From Marmoricola sp. (GTDB lineage: Bacteria; Actinomycetota; Actinomycetes; Propionibacteriales; Nocardioidaceae), in assembly GCF_025965085.1 (NCBI RefSeq), contig NZ_JAOPXP010000136.1, positions 1 through 46,411 on the forward strand: 46,411 nt of DNA. Reading direction: 5' to 3'. The notes under the pieces are model-generated. The model searched no databases. It saw only the letters and a program-made list of their open reading frames with translations, and was not told where the DNA came from. Below, one piece after another: positions 39,394 to 46,411 of the stretch; the stretch's first letter is position 1; every line of letters starts with the position of its first letter. A program made the translations under genes and the position numbers.

Positions 39394-42300
39394 GTGACGG
39401 CGCTGGAACAGAGCAAGTCCGAACTGCTGACGCGACTGTGCGACTACGCGGACTCGAGAGCGGGCAAGGCGCCCGAGGGAGTGGACCTGCCGTCGGTGCT
39501 CAAAGCGTTCTACCGCCACGTCGCGCCGGAGGATCTCCTCGAGCGCGACGCCACCGATCTCTACGGCGCCGTGATGGCCCAGCTGCGACTCGCCGCGGAG
39601 CGCCCGCAGGGCACCGCCAGCGTCCGCGTGTTCACCCCCAGCGTGTCGGTCAACGGGTGGTCGGCCGGCGGTCACACGGTCGTTGAGGTGGTCACCGACG
39701 ACATGCCGTTCCTGGTCGACTCGGTGTCGATGGCGCTGGCCGAGGCCCAGCACGACATCCACCTGGTGATCCACCCCCAGCTCGTCGTACGACGCGACGT
39801 CGCGGGCCGGCTCCAGGAGGTGCTCGACGAGCACGCCGGGACCACCGAGCACGACGTGGCCCGTGAGTCCTGGATGCATCTGGAGATCGACCGCATCTCC
39901 GACGACGGGCTCGACCAGGTCACCGAGCAGCTCCGGAAGGTGCTCACCGACGTCCGCGACGCCGTCGAGGACTGGCAGCGGATGCACGCCCAGGTCGACC
40001 GGATCGTCGAGGAGCTGGAGCAGGACCCGCCGCCGCTCCCCGGCGAGGAGACCGAGCAGGGGACGGCACTGCTGCGCTGGCTCGGCGACAACCACTTCAC
40101 CTTCCTGGGCTACCGCGAGTACGCCCTCGAGGCGCGCGACGAGGGTGAGTCGCTCATCGCCGTGCCCGGCACCGGTTTCGGGATCCTGCGGGCAGACCCG
40201 TCCGCTCCCCGGCTGCTCCCCGAGGCGGTCGCGTCCCGGGCCCGCGACAAGCACCTGCTCGTCCTCGCCAAGGCCAACTCGAAGGCGACCGTGCACCGCT
40301 CGGTCTACCTCGACTACATCGGCGTGAAGAAGTTCGACGCCAGCGGCGAGGTCATCGGCGAGCGGCGCTTCCTCGGACTCTTCTCCTCGGCCGCCTACAC
40401 CGAGTCGGTGAGCCGCATCCCGGTGCTGCGCGAGAAGGCCAAGAAGGTCATCGACATCGTCGGGCTCGAGCCGATGAGCCACGCGGGCAAGGCGTTGATG
40501 GACGTGCTCGAGACCTATCCCCGCGACGAGCTCTTCCAGACGCCGGTCGAGGACCTGGTCCCGATCGCCTCGCAGGTCATGTACACCAGGGAGCGTCGCC
40601 AGCTGAAGCTGTTCGTGCGCCGTGACATCTACGGCCGCTTCCTCTCGTGCCTGATCTACCTGCCGCGCGACCGCTACAACACCACGGTGCGTGAGCGGAT
40701 CGCGGCGATCCTCAAGCAGCAGCTGAACGGCGAGAGCATCGAGTACACCGCGCACGTGGGGGAGTCCTTCGCGGCGCGCCTGCACTTCGTCGTGCGGCCG
40801 GGGGCCGGTGAGCAGATCGGCGAGCCCGACGTGCCCGACCTCGAGCGACGCCTCGCGGAGGCTGCCCGATCCTGGCGCGACGACTTCACCAGCGCCGTCA
40901 TCTCGATGTACGGCGAGGAGCAGGGTGCCCGGCTCGTCCGCACCTACGCCGGCTGCTTCCCCGAGGCCTACAAGGAGGACTACCCGCCAGCGACCGGCGC
41001 GGTCGACCTCGGACGCCTCGAGCAGATCCAGGGCGAGGAGGGCTTCGCGCTCTCGCTGTACGAGGACATCTCCGCGGCCCCGGGAGAGGCGCGGCTCAAG
41101 GTCTACCGGATCGGCCCGCGGCTCTCGCTCTCCCGGGTGCTGCCGATCCTGTCCACGACCGGGGTCGAGGTCGTCGACGAGCGGCCCTACGAGCTCGAGG
41201 GCCTGGCCCGCGAGTCCTACATCTACGACTTCGGGCTGCGCTACCACCGGCCGATGCCCGACCACGTGCGCGGGCTCTTCCAGGACACGATCGCCGCGGT
41301 GTGGAACGGCCAGAACGAGAGCGACGGCTTCAACGCCCTGGTCCTCGCGGCCGGGCTGTCCTGGCGCCAGGCGACCGTGCTGCGCGCCTATGCGAAGTAC
41401 ATGCGCCAGGGCGGCACCCCCTTCGCGCAGGACTACATCGAGGACGCGCTGCGCAACAACGTCGACATCACGCGCTACCTCGTGCGGCTCTTCGAGGCCC
41501 GCTTCGACCCCGGTCGCAACGGTGACATCGCGGCCGACAGCGAGGGGCGTACGGCGAAGTGCGCCGACCTCGAGGAGCGCATCGAGCGAGCGCTCGACGA
41601 CGTGTCGAGCCTCGACCACGACCGGATCCTTCGCTCCTACCTGACCAACATCAAGGCGACGCTGCGCACGAGCTTCTTCCAGTCCGGTCCCGACGGCCAG
41701 CCGCTGGAACGGCTCTCGCTGAAGCTGGACCCGTCCGCGATCCCCGACCTGCCGGAGCCGCGGCCGAAGTTCGAGATCTTCGTGTACTCACCGCGCGTCG
41801 AAGGGGTGCACCTGCGCTTCGGTGCGGTCGCCCGCGGCGGGCTGCGCTGGTCCGACCGTCGCGACGACTTCCGCACCGAGGTCCTCGGCTTGGTGAAGGC
41901 CCAGATGGTGAAGAACACCGTGATCGTGCCGGTCGGCGCGAAGGGCGGGTTCTTCTGCAAGCAGCTGCCCGACCAGTCGCTGCGCGAAGCGTGGATGCGT
42001 GAGGGCGTGGCCTGCTACAGGACCTTCATCTCCGGCCTGCTCGACATCACCGACAACATCGTCGACGGCCCCGAGGGCCGCCAGGTGGTGCCGCCGCGCA
42101 ACGTCGTGCGCCACGACTCGGACGACCCCTACCTGGTGGTCGCCGCCGACAAGGGCACGGCAACGTTCAGCGACATCGCCAACCAGGTCTCGGCCGACTA
42201 CGGATTCTGGCTCGGCGACGCGTTCGCGTCCGGCGGCTCGGTCGGCTACGACCACAAGGCGATGGGCATCACGGCCCGTGGTGCCTGGGTCTCGGTACGC

Positions 42301-44208
42301 CGCCACTTCCGCGAGATGGGCGTGGACTGCCAGGCCGAGGAGTTCACCTGCGTCGGCATCGGCGACATGTCGGGCGACGTGTTCGGCAACGGGATGCTCT
42401 GCTCGGAGACCACCCGCCTGGTGGCCGCCTTCGACCACCGCGACATCTTCGTCGACCCGAACCCCGACGCCTCCACGTCGTACGCCGAACGCAAGCGGCT
42501 CTTCGACCTGCCACGGTCCGCGTGGCAGGACTACGAGAAGTCGTTGATCTCCGAGGGCGGTGGCGTCTGGCCGCGCAGCGCGAAGTCGATCCCGGTCAGC
42601 GCGCAGATGCGCGAGGCGCTCGGCATCGAGGAGTCGGACCTCAAGGCTGGTCGGTTGACCCCGGCCGAGCTGATGCGCGCCATCCTGCTCGCGCCCGTGG
42701 ACCTGCTGTGGAACGGCGGCATCGGCACCTACGTCAAGAGCAGCTCCGAGACCCATGCCGACGCCGGTGACAAGGCCAACGACGCGATCCGCGTCAACGG
42801 CAGCGACCTGAGGGCCAAGAGCGTTGGGGAGGGCGGCAACCTGGGCCTGACCCAGCGCGGCCGCATCGAGTACGCCGTCCGCGGCGGCCGGCTCAACACC
42901 GACTTCATCGACAACTCCGCAGGCGTGGACACCTCCGACCACGAGGTCAACATCAAGATCCTGCTCGACCGGGTCGTGGCCGACGGCGACCTCACCGGCA
43001 AGCAGCGCAACGAGCTGCTCGCGTCGATGACCGGCGAGGTCGCTGAGCTGGTGCTGGCCGACAACTACAACCAGAACCTCGCGCTCGCCAGCGCCGTCTC
43101 GCTGGCGCCTGACCTGTTGCACGTCCACGAGGACTGGATGCGCACCCTCGAGCGCCGGGGGGTGCTCAACCGCGACCTCGAGGCGCTGCCGGCGCGGCGC
43201 GAGGTCGCCCGCAAGCGGGAGCGCAAGGAGGGACTCACCGCGCCGGAGCTCGCCGTGCTGATGGCCTACACCAAGATCGTGCTGGCCGACGACCTCGTCG
43301 ACACCGAGCTCCCGGATGACCCGTTCTTCCGTTCGGAGCTCTACTCCTACTTCCCGTCGCAGATGCGGCAGGGCTACCGGGAGTCGATGGAGCAGCACCA
43401 GCTGCGCCGGGAGATCATCGTCACGCAGATCGTCAATCAGCTGGTCAACAACGCGGGCATCACCTATCTCCACCGGCTCGCGGGGGAGACGTCGGCGAGT
43501 CCCGCCGAGCTGACCCGGGCCAACTTCGTGGCCCGCGAGATCTTCGGTGCCGGTCGGCTGCAGCGACAGATCGCCAGCTTCGACAACCAGCTCGACGCCA
43601 CGGTGCAGACACAGATGCGACTGGAGAGCCGCACCCTGGTCGAACGCGCCTCCCGGTGGCTTCTGAACAGCCGCCGCAACGACGGTGACACGGAGGCGCT
43701 GGTGGACACGTTCGAGGTCGTGGTCGAGAAGGTGATGGTCGAGCTGCCGTCACTGATGGTCGGCCGCGAGCTGGAGGCATTCGAGGCGCGACGCGACGCC
43801 CTGACGGCGAAGGGTGTGCCCGAGGACCTGGCGGTCCGGGTGGCGGTGTGCCCTCCGGCGTACATGATCCTCGGCGTGGTGGAGACCGCCGCCCGCGACG
43901 AGCGTGACCCGATGGAGGTCGCGCGCACGCACTTCGAGGTGGGCGAGCGCCTGGGGCTCCCGCTGCTCGTCTCGCGCATCCTGGCGCTGCCCCGGGAGGA
44001 CCGCTGGCAGACGATGGCACGCGCCGCGCTGCGCGACGACCTCCACGCGGTGCACACGCAGCTCACCGCCCAGGAGCTGGCCGGCAGGCCGCCGTCGGAC
44101 AAGGACATCGCGCAGGCGGTGAGGACCCTGCAGGAGATCCTCTCCGACGAGGACGCCGACCTCGCCCGTCTCTCGGTGGCGCTACGCGTCGTCCGCAAGC
44201 TGCTCTGA
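39394..44208 (+). CDS. gdh: NAD-specific glutamate dehydrogenase, large (L_180-like) type
   Basis: A 1604-residue enzyme that deaminates glutamate to 2-oxoglutarate and ammonia with NAD. The size (~1600) and long N-terminal ACT-like regulatory part (DDMPFLVDSVSMALAEAQHD, HIHLVIHPQ-like, NHFTFLGYREYALE) mark the giant family known from Streptomyces and mycobacteria (Rv2476c). The catalytic domain has RFGAVARGGLRWSDRRDDFR, GLVKAQMVKNTVIVPVGAKG, GGFFCKQLPD, the DDPYLVVAADKGTATFSDIA loop and GNGMLCSETTRLVAAFDHRD. The C-terminal domain (MVELPSLMVGRELEAFEARR) is complete. GTG 39394 is fixed by the leaderless promoter. Such enzymes respond to protein kinase/GarA control in mycobacteria; no GarA gene is here. 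Confidence 0.95.
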   Translation: MTALEQSKSELLTRLCDYADSRAGKAPEGVDLPSVLKAFYRHVAPEDLLERDATDLYGAVMAQLRLAAERPQGTASVRVFTPSVSVNGWSAGGHTVVEVVTDDMPFLVDSVSMALAEAQHDIHLVIHPQLVVRRDVAGRLQEVLDEHAGTTEHDVARESWMHLEIDRISDDGLDQVTEQLRKVLTDVRDAVEDWQRMHAQVDRIVEELEQDPPPLPGEETEQGTALLRWLGDNHFTFLGYREYALEARDEGESLIAVPGTGFGILRADPSAPRLLPEAVASRARDKHLLVLAKANSKATVHRSVYLDYIGVKKFDASGEVIGERRFLGLFSSAAYTESVSRIPVLREKAKKVIDIVGLEPMSHAGKALMDVLETYPRDELFQTPVEDLVPIASQVMYTRERRQLKLFVRRDIYGRFLSCLIYLPRDRYNTTVRERIAAILKQQLNGESIEYTAHVGESFAARLHFVVRPGAGEQIGEPDVPDLERRLAEAARSWRDDFTSAVISMYGEEQGARLVRTYAGCFPEAYKEDYPPATGAVDLGRLEQIQGEEGFALSLYEDISAAPGEARLKVYRIGPRLSLSRVLPILSTTGVEVVDERPYELEGLARESYIYDFGLRYHRPMPDHVRGLFQDTIAAVWNGQNESDGFNALVLAAGLSWRQATVLRAYAKYMRQGGTPFAQDYIEDALRNNVDITRYLVRLFEARFDPGRNGDIAADSEGRTAKCADLEERIERALDDVSSLDHDRILRSYLTNIKATLRTSFFQSGPDGQPLERLSLKLDPSAIPDLPEPRPKFEIFVYSPRVEGVHLRFGAVARGGLRWSDRRDDFRTEVLGLVKAQMVKNTVIVPVGAKGGFFCKQLPDQSLREAWMREGVACYRTFISGLLDITDNIVDGPEGRQVVPPRNVVRHDSDDPYLVVAADKGTATFSDIANQVSADYGFWLGDAFASGGSVGYDHKAMGITARGAWVSVRRHFREMGVDCQAEEFTCVGIGDMSGDVFGNGMLCSETTRLVAAFDHRDIFVDPNPDASTSYAERKRLFDLPRSAWQDYEKSLISEGGGVWPRSAKSIPVSAQMREALGIEESDLKAGRLTPAELMRAILLAPVDLLWNGGIGTYVKSSSETHADAGDKANDAIRVNGSDLRAKSVGEGGNLGLTQRGRIEYAVRGGRLNTDFIDNSAGVDTSDHEVNIKILLDRVVADGDLTGKQRNELLASMTGEVAELVLADNYNQNLALASAVSLAPDLLHVHEDWMRTLERRGVLNRDLEALPARREVARKRERKEGLTAPELAVLMAYTKIVLADDLVDTELPDDPFFRSELYSYFPSQMRQGYRESMEQHQLRREIIVTQIVNQLVNNAGITYLHRLAGETSASPAELTRANFVAREIFGAGRLQRQIASFDNQLDATVQTQMRLESRTLVERASRWLLNSRRNDGDTEALVDTFEVVVEKVMVELPSLMVGRELEAFEARRDALTAKGVPEDLAVRVAVCPPAYMILGVVETAARDERDPMEVARTHFEVGERLGLPLLVSRILALPREDRWQTMARAALRDDLHAVHTQLTAQELAGRPPSDKDIAQAVRTLQEILSDEDADLARLSVALRVVRKLL

Positions 44209-44259
44209 GGCGCTCAGCGGGGACCTCGGTGCCCGATCCTGGCCGCGGAGGCGCGCCGC

Positions 44260-44265
44260 TAGCCT
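44260..44265 (+). promoter_or_regulatory. -10 hexamer TAGCCT, leaderless promoter of the amidase gene
   Basis: TAGCCT ends 6 nt before ATG 44272; no ribosome-binding site. It should drive the amidase and coupled SDR genes. Confidence 0.5.
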
Positions 44266-44271
44266 TCGCCC

Positions 44272-45681
44272 ATGACCTCGAACCTCGCAGACCTGGGTGT
44301 GGCCGAGCTGGTCCGTCGTACGACGAGCAAGGAGGCCACCTCCGCCGAGATCGTCGAGGACTGCCTGGCACGCATCGCGCAGCGTGATCCGGCACTGAAC
44401 GCGTTCTCCGTCGTGCTCGGCGCCCAGGCGCGGGCCGAGGCGGCAGCGCGCGACCGTGCGCTGGAGACGGGGGAGACACCCGGCCCACTCCACGGGGTGC
44501 CGATCGCCGTCAAGGAGGAACTCGACGTCGCCGGGTGCGTGACCACGCACGGCGGCCGCTCGAACAGCACGCCGGCGGCCCGGGACGGGGAGGTCGTACG
44601 CCGGCTGCGGGCCGCCGGCGCGGTCATCATCGGCAAGACCCGGATGCCGGAGTTCGGGCAGTGGCCCTACACCGAGTCCGTCGACGGTGGCATCACCCGC
44701 AACCCCTGGGACCCGCGCCACACACCGGGCGGCTCGAGCGGCGGCACCGCGGTCGCGGTGGCCGCCGGCATGGTGCCGATCGCCATCGGCGGCGACGGCG
44801 GCGGTTCCATCCGCATCCCGTCGGCCTGCTGCGGGCTGTTCGGGCTCAAGCCCGAGCGGGGACGGGTGAGCACCTCCCCGGAGGAGCACCACTGGTGGGG
44901 CCTGAGCACCATCGGGCCGCTGAGCCGCTCCGTGCTCGACTCGGCCATCGTGTACGACGTGATCCGCGGCGCCTCGGACGGCGACATGTTCAGCGCCGCC
45001 CCACCGGCGACCTCCTTCACCGAGGCGGCGAACGCCGAACCCGGGCGGCTGCGGATCGGCTGGTCGACCAAGGCGGTGACCGTGGGGGTCCGTCCCCACC
45101 CGGCGCACGTGCAGGCCGTCCGGGACACCGCCCAGCTGCTCACCGATCTCGGCCACGACGTCCGTGAGGTCGACCCGCACTACCCCGACCCGACGCTGGC
45201 GTTCGTCCCGCAGTTCCTGGGCGGCGTCCGCACCCAGAGCGACGCCGTCGAGCACTTCGACCGGCTCGAGCAGCGCACCCGTCAGCTGTACCGGCTCGGC
45301 GGCTGGGTGCGCCGGTCCGTCATCGACCGGGCACTGCGCACCGGGGAGAAGGTCAGCTCGAAGGCCAACCGGGTCTTCGACGACATGGACGTGCTGCTCA
45401 CGCCGACGATCGCGCACCGACCACGACCCACCGGGGTGCTGGACCGCGGCGGACCCGTCCGTGCCGCGCTCACCGCGATGCCGATGATCGCCTACACGGC
45501 GCTGTGGAACGTCACCGGCAACCCGGCCGCATCGGTCCCCGCCGGCATCGCCGACGACGGGCTGCCGCTTGCCTGTCAGCTCGTCGGGCGACACGGCGAG
45601 GAGACGACGCTGCTCAGCCTCGCGGCCCAGATCGAGGCCGCGCGGCCGTGGTCCATGCCGGTGCTGGAGGAGCGCGCGTGA
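44272..45681 (+). CDS. Amidase signature family hydrolase
   Basis: A 469-residue cytosolic amidase. The Ser-cisSer-Lys triad is complete: K81 in IAVKEELDVAG, S155 in PGGSSGGTAVAVAAGMV and the nucleophile S179 in GGDGGGSIRIPSACCGLFGL. It starts SNLADLGVAELVRRTTSKEA, normal for the family. No GatB or GatC gene is nearby, and the family is broad, so it is a catabolic or detoxifying amidase rather than GatA; the substrate is unknown. The stop overlaps the GTG of the SDR gene (GTGA), so the two are coupled and may act on related substrates. Confidence 0.9.
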   Translation: MTSNLADLGVAELVRRTTSKEATSAEIVEDCLARIAQRDPALNAFSVVLGAQARAEAAARDRALETGETPGPLHGVPIAVKEELDVAGCVTTHGGRSNSTPAARDGEVVRRLRAAGAVIIGKTRMPEFGQWPYTESVDGGITRNPWDPRHTPGGSSGGTAVAVAAGMVPIAIGGDGGGSIRIPSACCGLFGLKPERGRVSTSPEEHHWWGLSTIGPLSRSVLDSAIVYDVIRGASDGDMFSAAPPATSFTEAANAEPGRLRIGWSTKAVTVGVRPHPAHVQAVRDTAQLLTDLGHDVREVDPHYPDPTLAFVPQFLGGVRTQSDAVEHFDRLEQRTRQLYRLGGWVRRSVIDRALRTGEKVSSKANRVFDDMDVLLTPTIAHRPRPTGVLDRGGPVRAALTAMPMIAYTALWNVTGNPAASVPAGIADDGLPLACQLVGRHGEETTLLSLAAQIEAARPWSMPVLEERA

Positions 45682-46411
45682 ACCTGCTGCTCACCCCGAG
45701 GGCGCTCGTACGCCGTCACCTGGTCGACCCGGTCGCACGCCTGGCCGGCTCGCCGCTGCCCAGCCCGCTGGCCGGGAAGGTCGTACTGGTGACCGGCGCC
45801 TCGTCGGGCGTCGGCGAGGCCACGGCCAAGGCGGTCGCCGCCCGCGGGGGCGTCGTGCTGTGCGTCGCCCGCCGCCCGGCCGAGCTCGACCGGGTGGTGC
45901 GGGAGATCGAGGAGGCGGGCGGATCCGCACACGGCTATGCCTGCGACCTCACCGACGCAAGCGCGACCGACGCCCTCGTGGAGCAGGTGCTGGAGGAGCA
46001 CGACGCAGTCGACCTGCTCGTCAACAACGCCGGCCGTTCCATCCGGCGGTCGCTGGAGCTCTCCTACGACCGGATGCACGACTTCGAGCGCACGATGGCG
46101 ATCAACTACTTCGGGCCGGTGCGGCTCACCCTCGGCCTGCTGCCCCGGATGCGCGAGCGCAGGTTCGGCCACGTCGTCAACATCGTCACGTGGGGCGTGC
46201 AGCTCAAGGCGCCGAAGTTCTCGGCGTACATCGCCTCGAAGACCGCGCTGGACACCTTCGCCCGGATCGCGGGCCGCGAGACGTGGTTCGACAACGTCAC
46301 CTTCACCAACGTGCGGCTCGACCTGGTGCGCACCGACATGATCGAGGCGACCGACGCCTACCGCCACGCCCCGGCCAAGTCGCCGGAGCAGGCTGCGCTA
46401 CTCGTCGTACG
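45678..46411 (+). CDS. Short-chain dehydrogenase/reductase, 3' truncated by the window end
   Basis: The first 244 codons of an SDR oxidoreductase, open to the end of the window. An N-terminal amphipathic stretch (LLLTPRALVRRHLVDPVARL) precedes the Rossmann fold: cofactor loop TGASSGVGEATAK, LCVARRPAELDRV, DLTDASATDALV and LLVNNAGRSIRR. The Y-x3-K pair is Y184-K188 (SAYIASK). The catalytic Ser position, 13 residues before Tyr, is T171 (VTWGVQ), a conservative but unusual change. The RR in the second strand favours NADP(H). Such N-terminally extended SDRs (as in acyl-CoA reductase-like proteins) act on lipids in actinobacteria; this is inference. GTG 45678 overlaps the amidase stop. Confidence 0.88.
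   Translation, partial: MNLLLTPRALVRRHLVDPVARLAGSPLPSPLAGKVVLVTGASSGVGEATAKAVAARGGVVLCVARRPAELDRVVREIEEAGGSAHGYACDLTDASATDALVEQVLEEHDAVDLLVNNAGRSIRRSLELSYDRMHDFERTMAINYFGPVRLTLGLLPRMRERRFGHVVNIVTWGVQLKAPKFSAYIASKTALDTFARIAGRETWFDNVTFTNVRLDLVRTDMIEATDAYRHAPAKSPEQAALLVV

Noticed and set aside
38698-41619. Long open frame on the minus strand across kynA and gdh
   Set aside because: Same codon-bias artefact: no domain, and the plus-strand genes are fully supported.
44272-45681. GatA subunit of glutamyl-tRNA amidotransferase
   Set aside because: No gatB or gatC next to it, and its partner is an SDR gene. The amidase signature family is much wider than GatA.

Overview
The window is about 46.4 kb of dense, high-GC bacterial chromosome, apparently from an actinobacterium. 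I favour a Nocardioides-like member of the Nocardioidaceae, but that is inference from gene content and order, not from a marker search. Supporting signs are WhiB, coenzyme F420 genes (fbiA/fbiB), MtrA-MtrB-LpqB, SecA, many GTG starts and many leaderless genes. I see no tRNA, rRNA, CRISPR array, insertion sequence, phage gene or origin. Intergenic gaps are all under 200 bases.

Layout. (1) 1-1927: end of a wall-polymer gene, then a two-gene ABC exporter of the teichoic-acid/O-antigen type. (2) 2104-5223: a large secreted peptidoglycan amidase with FG-GAP repeats, behind an AT-rich promoter region with duplicated operator-like sites. (3) 5230-9915: a TIGR03089-type protein, mannose-1-phosphate guanylyltransferase, a DUF3105 membrane protein, and fbiA-fbiB on the minus strand. 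(4) 10048-14818: whiB, a degenerate zincin, a DUF3499 protein, phosphomannomutase, a Trm112-like protein, a SIS/TobH protein and a cation diffusion facilitator. (5) 14979-20500: sahH and the mtrA-mtrB-lpqB signalling operon. (6) 20562-27081: comF, hpf, a LuxR-type response regulator coupled to a YcaQ-type DNA glycosylase, and secA. (7) 27108-31836: NUDIX, several poorly known small proteins, LysM and Rv3235-like proteins, an excisionase-type HTH regulator, a SAF-domain protein and a MinD/CpaE-like protein. (8) 31812-35497: a polytopic His-rich membrane protein with a cupredoxin-like lipoprotein, a WS/DGAT-like acyltransferase and a DUF6912 protein. (9) 35610-46411: catabolic and housekeeping enzymes (P5C dehydrogenase, tryptophan 2,3-dioxygenase, giant NAD-glutamate dehydrogenase, amidase, partial SDR) and two DUF2505 proteins.

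Blocks 3-6 follow, from memory, the order known from mycobacteria (Rv3268 to Rv3240c region) and Streptomyces. Compared with mycobacteria, manA and tmk are not in their usual places. Together these genes serve envelope building (mannosylation, wall polymer export, amidase), its control (MtrAB-LpqB, WhiB), F420 synthesis, protein export and ribosome hibernation.

The most interesting signals are regulatory or uncharacterised. They are a 20-bp perfect palindrome upstream of whiB, nested inverted repeats in the hpf and sahH leaders, duplicated operator-like boxes before the amidase gene, and a repeated motif around the HTH regulator. The cupredoxin/His-rich membrane pair also stands out. Several enzymes have changed key residues: no HExxH in the zincin, HQxxxDG in the WS/DGAT, an altered P-loop in the MinD-like protein, and a FbiB without its reductase domain. 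At least nine genes have a -10 hexamer only 6-7 nt before the start codon, which implies leaderless mRNAs.
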